This document shows positions 8,385 to 17,219 of a stretch of 64,000 bases of DNA, piece after piece. How positions within the stretch are numbered: the first letter of the stretch is position 1; each line of letters opens with the position of its first letter. The stretch lies in contig OZ243964.1 in assembly GCA_965214635.1 (NCBI GenBank), positions 1,674,001 through 1,738,000 on the forward strand, read 5' to 3'. Source of the stretch: Bin90 sp965214635. Lineage in GTDB: Bacteria > Chloroflexota > Dehalococcoidia > Lucifugimonadales > JADFKI01. Under the pieces are notes generated by a model that was not told the origin of the DNA, made no database searches, and saw only the letters and a list, made by a program, of their open reading frames with translations. Made by a program: the position numbers and the translations under genes.

Positions 8385-9416
8385 CTATGCGCGGCGGCGA
8401 AAGTGCGCCGCAACTTCGGCTAGGATGCGCGCCGCCTCTTTGGAGTCAGGGCCTAGGGGCGGCCCGAAGCTTAGGTGCGCTGCGCCGTCCGCTGCTAAGG
8501 GTTCTAGGCGATCGATTATATCGGCGGCGCTGCCCACCACGCCAATCCGAAGCATGGCGTCGGTTACTAGCGCAATCGCCTCTGTCTCGCTGCGCTTCAC
8601 GAGCAGCGCGTGCGTTATTGGCTCGAAGTCGGACTTGGGTATGCCCATATCGGCAAGCAGGTCATCGTTCATAGCGCCGCCGTAGTATGCGATCTTGTGC
8701 GCCAAGACGCTGCGCGCGGCGTGGTAATCTTGTGATGCGGATGCCCATATGCAGGTGGCGAAGTCGAAATCTTTGGCGTCGGCATTTGCGTCAACGCCGA
8801 CTGCACGGCGTGCAAGCCCTGCGCCCACATGACGGCGCGCGGTGTAGTATCGCTCAGGCGGGAACAGGAGCGGCAGCACGCCGTCGCCGATTTCGCCGGC
8901 AAGGGCGAGCATGCGGTGTCCCATAGCGCCGATGTAGATGGGGATGCGCCGCTTGGACGCAGTGCGCTGCGGCGAAAATCGCAGGTACGCCTCTTTGCTC
9001 CAATGCGGGGATGCGTCCCAATCTGCGGGGCGCTCTCCGCGCAGCAGCAGGCGGATGGTCTGCACCGCTTGGCGCAGTTCTGCTAGCGGCTTGCTGTGCT
9101 TCATGCCGACCCAGCCCAGGAATTCGGCTGCGCCCGATGCCAGCCCTAGCATGAAACGCCCGTGCGACACCTCGTCTAGCGTGGCAGCGATGGCGGCGAT
9201 TTCGGCGGGGTGCATCGTATACGGGTTCAGCACGCCTGCGCCGATGTGGATGCGATGTGTGTTGAGCGCCATCGCAGACAGGATGACGGGTGCGCTGCGA
9301 TAGAATAGGTCGCTGCTCACCCAAATCTGGTCGAAGCCGAGTTTCTCAGCCTGCTGCGCTAGTTCGATGTAGGCTGATACGGGCAGGTCATTGTTCAGTC
9401 GCAGGCTAAAGCGCAT
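8385..9416 (-). CDS. LLM-class flavin/F420-dependent oxidoreductase
   Basis: Luciferase-like oxidoreductase of 343 residues, closest by eye to the F420-dependent methylene-tetrahydromethanopterin-reductase-like branch (YIELAQQAEKLGFDQIWVSSDLF, HIGAGVLNPYTMHPAEIA, GRFMLGLASGAAEFL, RIPIYIGAMGHRMLALAGEIGDGVL). Cofactor and substrate cannot be assigned with certainty. Its ATG overlaps the end of the upstream ridA gene by 11 bp (GCGATGCGCTTTAG), implying translational coupling and a shared function, perhaps with RidA removing a reactive imine or enamine product; that role is inference. The first codons of this gene are also present, truncated, in the duplicated segment at 37104. Confidence 0.85.
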   Translation of the reverse strand: MRFSLRLNNDLPVSAYIELAQQAEKLGFDQIWVSSDLFYRSAPVILSAMALNTHRIHIGAGVLNPYTMHPAEIAAIAATLDEVSHGRFMLGLASGAAEFLGWVGMKHSKPLAELRQAVQTIRLLLRGERPADWDASPHWSKEAYLRFSPQRTASKRRIPIYIGAMGHRMLALAGEIGDGVLPLLFPPERYYTARRHVGAGLARRAVGVDANADAKDFDFATCIWASASQDYHAARSVLAHKIAYYGGAMNDDLLADMGIPKSDFEPITHALLVKRSETEAIALVTDAMLRIGVVGSAADIIDRLEPLAADGAAHLSFGPPLGPDSKEAARILAEVAAHFRRRA

Positions 9417-9807
9417 CGCCGCTGCCTATGACCGCTTCGGCTTCGATTTCGACGAGTAGGGCGTCGTCCACTAGGCGTGCTTCGACGAGTGTGCAGGCGG
9501 GCAGTGTCTCGCTGAAAAACTCGCCGTGCACGCGCGCCACATCCTCCCAATCGGCGATGTTCTTGATGTAGATGCGGGTGCGAACCACATCCGACATTGC
9601 GCCGCCGAGCGATTCCACTGCGGACTTGATGATGTTCAGCACGGCGCGGGTTTGGCTTGCGGCGTCGGGGATGCCCAAAGCGCCGTCGGGTCCGCTCGCC
9701 GTCGTCCCGGACACTAGTATCACATTGCCGGTTCGCACGGCGCGGCTGTAGCCGCCTATCGCCTCCCAAGGCGAGCCGGTGGAGTATCGCTGTCGTCCAT
9801 TCGCCAT
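9406..9807 (-). CDS. RidA family protein (copy 1)
   Basis: RidA/YjgF/UK114 family protein of about 133 residues. RidA proteins hydrolyse reactive 2-aminoacrylate-type enamines/imines to keto acids. Family features: VRTGNVILVSGTTASGPDG, QTRAVLNIIKSAVESLGGAMSDVVRTRIYIKNI, and the C-terminal LPACTLVEARLVDDALLVEIEAEAV with the conserved Arg and Glu. The ORF extends back to 9861, but the ATG at 9807 (MANGRQRYSTG), preceded by GGAG, gives the family's normal length. It overlaps the downstream monooxygenase gene. A near-identical second copy lies at 37115-37516. Confidence 0.85.
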   Translation of the reverse strand: MANGRQRYSTGSPWEAIGGYSRAVRTGNVILVSGTTASGPDGALGIPDAASQTRAVLNIIKSAVESLGGAMSDVVRTRIYIKNIADWEDVARVHGEFFSETLPACTLVEARLVDDALLVEIEAEAVIGSGDAL

Positions 9808-10017
9808 TATCGTCTTGCTCCACATCGTCCGATGTCGATGACTGCGCGCCATCCGACGCACTCAGAATTGTAGCAGCGGTGTGCTATGCATACAACGGCG
9901 GCTGGGAATTATTCGCTGCTGGGCTGAGAAGAGTGGCTAGGCTCGGGCGTTCTTAACATCTAGGGGGTGATAGATTTTACCCACCGACGCCAGCACACTA
10001 GCGTCAGTGAATATGTT

Positions 10018-10058
10018 GAGAATACCCGCCCCCCAGTAACACCGGCAGGCGGGTTCTC
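10018..10058. terminator. Stem-loop shared by both duplication copies
   Basis: GAGAATACCCGCC (10018-10030) faces GGCGGGTTCTC (10048-10058). The copy at 37827-37862 has a perfect 10-bp stem instead, with partly compensatory changes. It sits between the 3' end of a minus-strand gene and ridA, in terminator position, but lacks a strong T-run on either side. Confidence 0.4.
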
Positions 10059-10082
10059 TTCATCAGCGGTTATCGCCAACTG

Positions 10083-10763
10083 CTATGGGTTGCTATGGAT
10101 GCGGTATGTACCCCGCATCTTCTTCATATGACACACCACCGTCAGCATAGACAGCACAGTCTCCACCTTCATTCGCACATTCCACTCGCCTCTGCGACAG
10201 AGTTTGAGGTTGGGCGGGTCAGCATCCGCAGTGTGAAAGCCCATATCTGTCAGCACGACCATGCGCCCAACGAAACGCTCAATCAGATGGATGAAGCGAC
10301 TGCCATGCCTGTTGGCAGTGCTGCAATCCCAGTCTACGACCAGCCCGAGATGGTTCAGCACCAAGCAGAGCTTGCCGCCCACTATCCACCGGTAGTTGGA
10401 CTTGCCCTTCTTTGCTATCTGCTTGGTGGTTCTGCCCTCACGCACAGGATGTATCAGTTCTATGACATAAGCGTCTGCCACACCCAACAGGCTCGGGTCA
10501 GCGAGAAAGCGGCGTGTCCAGTCTTGGTGATTACTGAGGCGGCGAAACAGCCTCGTGCGTTCAGGCAGATTGGGGAACATATCTATGTGGTTGCCAGAAA
10601 TCCAGCGATAGAAGGGCCTGCAACCTACGCCTTTGAAGGCGTAGAGCACTCCGATGGTAACCAGTTCGCTTGGGTGAAGCGCTGCTTGGCTGTGATTGGG
10701 AATGTCTTTCATCATATCGTCTACTTTGCAGAACAGTTCTGTGATAAAGTCTACACTAGTCAT
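10083..10763 (-). CDS. IS982-like DDE transposase
   Basis: Transposase-like protein of 226 residues. DFITELFCKVDDMMKDIP at the N-terminus resembles the IS982 family start. Candidate catalytic residues are Asp in LGVADAYVIEL, Asp in MVVLTDMGFH and Glu in RMKVETVLSML. GAGGAGGAGC lies just before the ATG at 10763. The last dozen codons read into sequence related to the 3' end of the LRR gene at 37899, so the C-terminus may be a fusion created at the insertion junction and the enzyme may be inactive. I could not define clean terminal repeats. It borders the 11-22 kb operon. Confidence 0.7.
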   Translation of the reverse strand: MTSVDFITELFCKVDDMMKDIPNHSQAALHPSELVTIGVLYAFKGVGCRPFYRWISGNHIDMFPNLPERTRLFRRLSNHQDWTRRFLADPSLLGVADAYVIELIHPVREGRTTKQIAKKGKSNYRWIVGGKLCLVLNHLGLVVDWDCSTANRHGSRFIHLIERFVGRMVVLTDMGFHTADADPPNLKLCRRGEWNVRMKVETVLSMLTVVCHMKKMRGTYRIHSNP

Positions 10764-11004
10764 GGGGGTGCTCCTCCTCGCAAGTCTTGATAACTCACAG
10801 AATGGAGCATCCCCGTGGCTTTTTCAACTACCCACTAAACTAGCACCATTGGTTAGTAATCTTAAATGCTTCTTTTGGCAGCAGCAAGCCGTCTAGGCTG
10901 TTGTGGTACGGGAGCAGATGCCAGGAAATGAGTTCATTTGAGTGCAGCGTAAAATACACGCTTACGGGAGTCTATACTCTGCAGGGACGACCGAATCCTT
11001 GGCA

Positions 11005-11031
11005 CTAACTGAGTTATTCTTGCTCAGTTAG
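11005..11031 (-). terminator. Hairpin after the defence-like operon
   Basis: CTAACTGAG (11005-11013) and CTCAGTTAG (11023-11031) form a perfect 9-bp stem with a 9-nt loop, 19 bp past the stop of the last operon gene. There is no T-run on the minus strand, so it may be an RNA-stabilising hairpin rather than an intrinsic terminator. The rest of 10764-11049 shows nothing recognisable. Confidence 0.4.
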
Positions 11032-11049
11032 TCTCCAATCTGAGCCGTC

Positions 11050-12609
11050 TCACACGAATATACCGTTCATCAAATTGTGTAGCAAGTGATTGATTCTGTC
11101 CGCCATTAATTCTCGGCGCTTTTCCAAGAAACCTTCGTAATTTTCCATTCTCCAGAGATTGCGGTCACGAGGGACGCAATGAGCATCGAGAGTTTTTCCA
11201 CCATCTCTGTCGTCAACTTCTGCTAAATAAACATCTGGAGGTGTGTTTGTTAATCTACGATTAGTGTCTCCACGTATCAATACGATGTTTGCAATAGCGT
11301 CTATCTTGGAAGTTTCCACTCTAGCGGACATCAAAATATCTTTTGGAAAGATATGATGTTGCTCTAGCTCTTCTTGTTCATACCTTCTTATAGGCAACCC
11401 CGTATCCCAGTCGCAAACATCCTCTTTCATTTGTAGGATGTGTACTAAAGAAAACGACCTTGCCCGCCCCTGTCTGGCGATTTGAAAGTGTTCCGGAGTT
11501 ACGTCCAGCCTCCCGACATGCTGGCGAGCATTGTCGTAAATCTTCTCCCAGGGGCTACCTTCATCTGCTGCGGCTCGAACATCAGAATCTATCTGACTGT
11601 CAGTTGAACCATGAAAAACGGCGCGACCGGACAGAATAAAATATGCCATAGCCTTGGCTTCATCTAGGGCAGTCGGAAAACGACCATTATGCTTATTTAA
11701 GAAAGTTGCGATGGCGGGAAACGTGGCAAGGGTAGGAACGGACTGTTTATCTTTTAGCCCGAATCTAGTCGTAAGACTTTCTGCAATGGCACTGTGTGCT
11801 TGTTGTGTAGATTGGAAGGCGTTACGTAAATCTTTAAGGCTCGCCCCCTCTAGCCCTTCGCGTGTGTAACGCTGCAAAAAGATGGCGGTCATGGTGCGGA
11901 TAATTGCTTCCTCATTCATACGTTTACCGAAAATAGTATCTTGATATTTTGATGATTCATCAACGATTTCTTTTTTGGCATCTTCCCATATGATCGACAT
12001 GCGAGCCATCTCGATTTCCCATCGTTTAACTGGCGTACCCTTTGTGTTCATACGATTAAACATTTCCATCACTTCGTCGACTTTACGGTCTGACGAGACA
12101 GTAAGTATCGGAATGTCTATATCTCTAATTCTTCTAATTTTTGTGACACGATCCTCGTAGTCGTTTTGCAGCTCTTCATCATACTTGGAGCTGTTTTTTA
12201 TCTGACTACGCCATGCCTTAGCTTTATTGCTGTTAGGCTCTTGAATGATGTCGGAAACCTTTATCCACATGTCGTCCCTGGAGCGGGCTCTTTGAGAAGC
12301 AAACTGGAACTTTTCCGTGTCGAGATTGAAGTACATACCTATGAAGGGTTTCTTCTCAGAGTCAATGTGGATTTGAGGAACATCGTCGGTGTAGCAGGCA
12401 TATATACTACTCAAGCGTTGCTGGCCGTCAATAATTAACTGTTTCCCTACCTCTGTATCCCATATCGTCACGCTACCAATGGGATATTCTCGATAAAGAG
12501 AGTCCATTAAATCTACGGACTTCTGTTTTCTCCAAACGTATCCTCTTTGGAATTCCGGCAACTGAATAGTACCGTTTTTCATACCGTTTATAAACTGATT
12601 CACTTTCAT
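11050..12609 (-). CDS. DUF262 protein with C-terminal HNH/His-Me finger motif (GmrSD/SspE-like)
   Basis: Protein of 519 residues, last gene of the operon. The N-terminal DUF262 (ParB/GmrS-like) domain is clear: IQLPEFQRGYVW (residues ~17-28), LMDSLYREYPIGSV and the nucleotide-binding DGQQR near residue 63. The C-terminal third has QHHIFPKDIL and NIVLIRGDTNRRL, the form of the DUF1524/HNH nuclease found in GmrD and SspE. Family knowledge: GmrSD cleaves modified phage DNA, and SspE uses NTP hydrolysis and a nuclease to restrict phage in phosphorothioating hosts. Here I infer the restriction effector. It starts 16 bp after the PP-loop gene, with GAGGG upstream. No truncation is visible. Confidence 0.85.
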   Translation of the reverse strand: MKVNQFINGMKNGTIQLPEFQRGYVWRKQKSVDLMDSLYREYPIGSVTIWDTEVGKQLIIDGQQRLSSIYACYTDDVPQIHIDSEKKPFIGMYFNLDTEKFQFASQRARSRDDMWIKVSDIIQEPNSNKAKAWRSQIKNSSKYDEELQNDYEDRVTKIRRIRDIDIPILTVSSDRKVDEVMEMFNRMNTKGTPVKRWEIEMARMSIIWEDAKKEIVDESSKYQDTIFGKRMNEEAIIRTMTAIFLQRYTREGLEGASLKDLRNAFQSTQQAHSAIAESLTTRFGLKDKQSVPTLATFPAIATFLNKHNGRFPTALDEAKAMAYFILSGRAVFHGSTDSQIDSDVRAAADEGSPWEKIYDNARQHVGRLDVTPEHFQIARQGRARSFSLVHILQMKEDVCDWDTGLPIRRYEQEELEQHHIFPKDILMSARVETSKIDAIANIVLIRGDTNRRLTNTPPDVYLAEVDDRDGGKTLDAHCVPRDRNLWRMENYEGFLEKRRELMADRINHLLHNLMNGIFV

Positions 12610-12625
12610 CTGTTGTATCCCTCAC

Positions 12626-14287
12626 TCAAACGCCGCAAAGTCCTTCGCATTCCTCTTCCATGCGTTGTGCCTCAGTCTGCAAGTCTATTGAGAACTCGAC
12701 CTCACTGAGTGGGGTCCGCGAATTATGCAGGTAAGCCTCTCCCTTCAGTGCCCCACGAGCCTGCGGAATGTTCCTGATGGCCCAATCGACGTTTACTGCA
12801 TCAGCGAAGGAAACAGGGTCATTCTCCTTCATTTCCTTCCACACACCGTCGGTGTGGTAAGGACAGCCGATACAGGAACTCTTTGGCAATACTCGGTCAG
12901 GGTAGCGTTCACTAAACCATTTGTACAGTTGCGCCCGAGAGTATCCAGCATCCATTAGAGGATACACATTCGTTATCCAACGGTCGCGGCTCTCCTTCTG
13001 TCTAGATGCTTCGTCGGTAGTGATACCGAGCCACATCTCTACTTGCTTATCTATTGGGCAGACTTCGCCCGGGGCGAGACCTAATCTCCTGCGAAGTTCG
13101 TTTCTGATTGGGAACACCTTGTACTCTTTCGTACAAGTGCGAGTACCTATATACTTCTTACCATCGTCCTTCACAACAAAGACGGGTATATCGATGAATT
13201 TTCGTCCCTGCGGATTTACGCCATTGATGGTATTTTCTTTGATGTTACCGGCGCTTACGCGAATGACTTCATAGTCCAGTTGGCTCTCCAGCCATTCTAG
13301 ATGGTCATACACCAACTTAGGCTCCCAGCCCGTATCCGCGAATATGGCGAAGTCTGGCTTGGGCATTCCGCGATAGCCTTCATTCGCCATCAGAGCCATC
13401 ACTGTTGACTGCACGCCCGCGCCTAGACTGAGAACTCGCATTTTTTCCTGAGAACGAAGCGCATTCCGGTCGGATACATACTCTTTTACGCTCATAACTC
13501 GTTCCACAGAAGACAATGTTAACTCACGCAGTTGCTCGCGAGTCAGGGCATCCAATAGTCTTGCGCCCGCCTCCGCATCGAGCGTGTTGGCTAACTTCCT
13601 GGCGCCGCGTCTGCTAATGCCCTTCGCTTCGTTCATCAAAGCTCTCACGTATTCCGAGAGCGTCAAGTTGGAGCGCAGAACATAGTAGGTTATGCATATA
13701 TGGTAATGTTCGGGAAAGTCCACGAAGTGCTGAAGAGCCTGTTTCACCGTGAAAGCTCCGCCCGAATTTTCAGCGGCTTTGCGGGCTATGTGAACGAGCC
13801 ATAACGGGCGACCGGAAACGCTCCACTGCGCCATGTCAGTGGGATTGGCCGTCAGATAGCGCCTTCGGACATAGTTAGTCAAATCAGTGTTGGACTGATG
13901 CGGCCATCGACTAATGCCGTATTTATGCAGTGGAAAATGGCTCAACCAAGCCAGCAGGTTCGAGTCGGACATCATGCTCATCGGCAAAGTCGCGAAGTTC
14001 TCAGCGAACTCCCATGCGTTGATGTCGGACTTGTGCTTCTCTCTGTCAGGGTATTCATTGGCTGGCGGCAGGAATATGGCATCATCGACCGATACGCGAG
14101 TCGGTTCGAGATAATCTTGCAAGTTCAAGGCTTCAAGCTCGGCGCTGAAATCCGCATCAGGGTCCAACCAAAGTTCAGGGCGACTCCCTGCCATTATCCG
14201 CAAGGTATCCATCGCCGCGTCGGTAAGACGCATCAATCTGGTTTCATTCCCTGCTGCATCCTTGAAGTCCTGCCTGATTTCATTCAT
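12626..14287 (-). CDS. PP-loop (DndC/PAPS-reductase-like) protein with N-terminal helical domain
   Basis: Protein of 553 residues in two parts. Residues ~285-530 are an adenine nucleotide alpha-hydrolase/PAPS-reductase-like domain: SLGAGVQSTVMALM is the PP-loop, FADTGWEPKLVYDHLEWLE and VIRVSAGNIKENT follow, and cysteines in RTCTKEYK and SSCIGCPYH are placed as in Fe-S-containing DndC-type and phage PAPS-reductase-like enzymes. Residues ~1-275 are mostly helical and recall DUF6339-type sequence (weak recognition). PP-loop enzymes activate substrates by adenylation, commonly in sulfur transfer. I infer a role in nucleic-acid or nucleotide modification. GGAGGT sits just before the ATG at 14287. 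No cysteine desulfurase or DndB is nearby. Confidence 0.8.
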   Translation of the reverse strand: MNEIRQDFKDAAGNETRLMRLTDAAMDTLRIMAGSRPELWLDPDADFSAELEALNLQDYLEPTRVSVDDAIFLPPANEYPDREKHKSDINAWEFAENFATLPMSMMSDSNLLAWLSHFPLHKYGISRWPHQSNTDLTNYVRRRYLTANPTDMAQWSVSGRPLWLVHIARKAAENSGGAFTVKQALQHFVDFPEHYHICITYYVLRSNLTLSEYVRALMNEAKGISRRGARKLANTLDAEAGARLLDALTREQLRELTLSSVERVMSVKEYVSDRNALRSQEKMRVLSLGAGVQSTVMALMANEGYRGMPKPDFAIFADTGWEPKLVYDHLEWLESQLDYEVIRVSAGNIKENTINGVNPQGRKFIDIPVFVVKDDGKKYIGTRTCTKEYKVFPIRNELRRRLGLAPGEVCPIDKQVEMWLGITTDEASRQKESRDRWITNVYPLMDAGYSRAQLYKWFSERYPDRVLPKSSCIGCPYHTDGVWKEMKENDPVSFADAVNVDWAIRNIPQARGALKGEAYLHNSRTPLSEVEFSIDLQTEAQRMEEECEGLCGV

Positions 14288-14330
14288 AATAACCTCCGCT
14301 TACAAACGGATCAGACCTGCTTTAGGGCGA

Positions 14331-15188
14331 TTACTCTAAGTCATCCGCCTCGGTGGCAAGGATCGTTATCCGATTAAGCGGATTTCGCATTAGTCTCTGA
14401 GCATATTCCAATGCACGGGCTTCAAGTATATCCACATCATGCGTTTCCATATCAGCATCGCTTAGTTGCTTTGCGATATTAAGCGCCCACCGCTTGTTGA
14501 CATGTTCCTCATTGCGGTGTTTGCGAACTCCTTCTTCCACAGCGCGTTGGTATATACCCATCCAGATTGGAGCATTCTTCCTATCGTCCATATTGCGTAT
14601 ACTGTTGATCGCAGGCAAATCGTCAGGGCAGACTTGTATCGTGATGCGTTCCCCATCAATGTCTATGTCATACATCCCTTTCTCTATATGCACCGCTGGC
14701 GCTATTTCGAAGAAACTCTCCCCAGATACTAACCCGCCAGCGTCGAAGTCAATGACGGCAGATCTGCCCAAGATAGCGCCTGCCGGGAGGAATATGCCGT
14801 TAGGCAACATTTCCTTGATACCCGCGCGCCAATCATCCGAATAAAAGCCCATAATGGGATCTCTGGCGGTTATATGCGGTCGAATCTTCACTGCTCCTGT
14901 GTAAATAGAAGCATCAAGCGTTATCGGATGGCGAAATTCCTCAGATACAAACGCTTCACGAGTTTTGGTAGAGGCACACTCCACGACTGCGCAGAATATC
15001 GCCTTATCAGAATCTATGAGGGACACTATTGAGGGCGCACTCACTATGTAATCCAGCACTATCGCAATGTTGTCGCTTCCGGTTCGACGGATCGCTTCCG
15101 GTTCCGCGAGAAAATGGCAATCAGCAGCATAGTCGGAAGAACGCCCAGATAGTAGGGGATGCGGCACTTCTTTGACACGACGGGCCAT
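14331..15188 (-). CDS. Hypothetical protein of the defence-like operon
   Basis: Protein of 285 residues that I do not recognise. It is soluble, with a beta-rich middle (GIFLPAGAILGRSAVIDFDAG, FFEIAPAVHIEKG, YDIDIDGERITIQVCPDDLPAI) and a charged helical C-terminus. No signal peptide, membrane helix or catalytic motif is evident. Its ATG follows the stop of the GHKL ATPase gene with no gap (TAAATG), so the two are translationally linked and probably work as partners. It lies 43 bp before the PP-loop gene. Confidence 0.75.
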   Translation of the reverse strand: MARRVKEVPHPLLSGRSSDYAADCHFLAEPEAIRRTGSDNIAIVLDYIVSAPSIVSLIDSDKAIFCAVVECASTKTREAFVSEEFRHPITLDASIYTGAVKIRPHITARDPIMGFYSDDWRAGIKEMLPNGIFLPAGAILGRSAVIDFDAGGLVSGESFFEIAPAVHIEKGMYDIDIDGERITIQVCPDDLPAINSIRNMDDRKNAPIWMGIYQRAVEEGVRKHRNEEHVNKRWALNIAKQLSDADMETHDVDILEARALEYAQRLMRNPLNRITILATEADDLE

Positions 15189-17183
15189 TTAAGATTCCCC
15201 TTGTGTTTCGACTACCTCTATCACCGAGTAGCCTGTGTATCTGATCTCTTCGCCCAATGTGAGTCGCAACCGAGTCTGCGCGCCCGGAAGCCCTCTTAGC
15301 GTAACCACGCCATCGAAAACGCTGGTCGAAACCAAAGAGTCAGCATGAACTTCCGTGATAGGTAGTCGTTCGCTAGAATCCACATACTGCTCTCCCGCGG
15401 GGCATATCGCGAAACGAGCGGGATGCTCAAACGCACCTTCAGGTATCGTTAAAGCGACTATAATTTCTCGGGGAGAAGTTCGCATCACACGGGACGCTTT
15501 AACCAGTGCTTCCGAGTCTCCCGAAAAGTCTCTTACCCTATAACGCTCTCGCCTCTCCCGTATTTCCTTTTTGTTTTCTTCATCTATCTCCTTTTCGTTT
15601 TCTTCATCATCGTCGATTGCATCATCTATTTTTCCACCCCCTCGATAGTCTTCAACATAAAGGTCGTCCTCCGGAGATAAGGCAATGTTCGTTTTGGCGT
15701 CAGCACTAGATCGCTCGCGTCTTTTCGTCCATTCAATATCGACGGTTTGCTTGCTGTTTAAGTCGGGCAGGTCGGGAAACAGTTCCGCGAGTTCTTCAAC
15801 ATTGGCGCTTCGCTTGCTCACATCGGCGTTGATGCGCCTCTTGATAATATCGGTTATCTGAGCGCGTTGCAGTTGCAGTTCGAGTTTCGCCGCATCTTGC
15901 TCTACCCGATCCGAAAGGAGCTTGTACGAGAGTTCGTTATGGGCGGGAGGCTCTAAGCGCCTGATGTAGGCTTCGGTCTCATCCGACTCAGCCATCGACA
16001 CGGCGCACCATGCCGCGGGCCAAGAGGCGCCGCCGTATGGATGAAACGGATTCTTGTCGAAAACACGAGCGTCGGTAATGAGCATTCCCTTGCGATTGAT
16101 ATGGGCCGTCCTTCTCGGTGCGTCGCTTTCAGCATTGACCCATAGGCTCACAGCACCCATCCCGTCGATATTTCCGCTGGGCTTTGTGAGCTCCGGCGTC
16201 TCGTCCCTGATGCAGAGATAATGCCATCGAGTAGGGTCTTTAGGAGGCAACTTGTCCATAGCCATTTCAAGTGTCTGGTTGTTCAACTGGAAATCTGTTC
16301 GTTCGCCTTGCGGCGCATTTGTCCTGACCACAGAGACAGTCAAGTTTTGGTGATGAATGGCATAGAAGAAGTTCTTGGCAGCAGATTGGACAACTTCGTC
16401 AAACCAGTCTGGGCATAAACGCTGCCAGTCGAAGCCCGCCACAAGAACGCGAGAGCCTGTCTCCGATAGGATGAATTCATTTGGCATATCACCGCCTTCT
16501 ATAGGGTGATTAACACCCTTACTATGCATCCCGTAGAATCCTATATGCTGGAGCCTGTAGGAGGGACTATCGGGGTCGTCATGGGTAACGAGTCTGGTCT
16601 TGCCCACCATTCGGGTTACACGCCCCTTCTCAGACCGGTCTATGTAACGCGTAGAATAGAACACTGTTGACAGCGCAGATAGATTGAAGGGCGCGTGCTT
16701 ACCAAAGCCATAGCTTCCCCCTTCACCTTTCGCTCCAACTCTGCCTGCTCCTTCTATGAATACCAACTCTCGCCAGTTGTTGCCCGTCAATCCGGTTGTG
16801 TTGCTATCCGTAATCGCCAAGCAAGGTAGGGTGGGCTTGGACAGCAGAGTCTGGGCATATTCAAAGCGTTCTCTTGCGGTTTCATCGCCTTGCCTCTCCA
16901 TCTCCTTGACGCAGGAATCCAGGTGAGGAAGCAACTCTTCTGCTCCGATTACATCGCGTGGAAGGTCTATCAGTTTGAATTCCACATGAACTGCAGGCAG
17001 TCCTGACTCCCGATGGTCAAGTGAATTTTGAAGTATTTCTCGAACTGCTTTACCAACTACGTCGGCGGCGAATGTAGCCAATCCTGCATCTTGCGCTCCC
17101 TGCTCAACGCCACCGTCCGTGGCCGCAAAGCGCCAAGTCGCCTCTGACGAAGCATTACCGCGTTTGGTGTTCAAAGTAGCCAT
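15189..17183 (-). CDS. GHKL-type (Hsp90/MORC/MutL-like) ATPase
   Basis: Protein of about 664 residues with an N-terminal GHKL ATP-binding fold. The N-box EILQNSLDH lies near residue 52, an Asp-containing CLAITDSNTTGL near residue 122 corresponds to the DxGxG region, and the G2-type loop is GEGGSYGFGKHAPFNLS near residue 145. The middle region (about 170-430) resembles the transducer part of GyrB/MutL-like proteins by position only. A very acidic stretch (DDAIDDDEENEKEIDEEN) is near residue 525. Such ATPases act as nucleotide-gated clamps. The ORF opens with TTG at 17192; ATG 17183 (MATLNTKRG) is preferred. It is followed without gap by the 285-aa gene. Confidence 0.75.
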   Translation of the reverse strand: MATLNTKRGNASSEATWRFAATDGGVEQGAQDAGLATFAADVVGKAVREILQNSLDHRESGLPAVHVEFKLIDLPRDVIGAEELLPHLDSCVKEMERQGDETARERFEYAQTLLSKPTLPCLAITDSNTTGLTGNNWRELVFIEGAGRVGAKGEGGSYGFGKHAPFNLSALSTVFYSTRYIDRSEKGRVTRMVGKTRLVTHDDPDSPSYRLQHIGFYGMHSKGVNHPIEGGDMPNEFILSETGSRVLVAGFDWQRLCPDWFDEVVQSAAKNFFYAIHHQNLTVSVVRTNAPQGERTDFQLNNQTLEMAMDKLPPKDPTRWHYLCIRDETPELTKPSGNIDGMGAVSLWVNAESDAPRRTAHINRKGMLITDARVFDKNPFHPYGGASWPAAWCAVSMAESDETEAYIRRLEPPAHNELSYKLLSDRVEQDAAKLELQLQRAQITDIIKRRINADVSKRSANVEELAELFPDLPDLNSKQTVDIEWTKRRERSSADAKTNIALSPEDDLYVEDYRGGGKIDDAIDDDEENEKEIDEENKKEIRERRERYRVRDFSGDSEALVKASRVMRTSPREIIVALTIPEGAFEHPARFAICPAGEQYVDSSERLPITEVHADSLVSTSVFDGVVTLRGLPGAQTRLRLTLGEEIRYTGYSVIEVVETQGES

Positions 17184-17219
17184 ACTTTCCAATTTACAGA
17201 GTGCATGAGACGAGCAAGC

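Larger units (their letters stand above)
9396..10110. repeat. Segmental duplication, copy 1 (ridA region)
   Basis: From the first codons of the monooxygenase gene through ridA and its upstream flank to a scrap of an LRR-gene 3' end, this segment is nearly identical to 37104-37925. Copy 2 has about 98 extra bp (about 37721-37818). Both carry, just upstream of ridA, a fragment related to the right end of the IS1-like element at 35392-36219 (TTTTACCCACCGA, GCCAGCACACTA). Confidence 0.85.

Noticed and set aside
10095..10790. 231-residue plus-strand ORF opposite the transposase
   Set aside because: Antisense shadow of the IS982-like transposase, which has the ribosome site and catalytic motifs.
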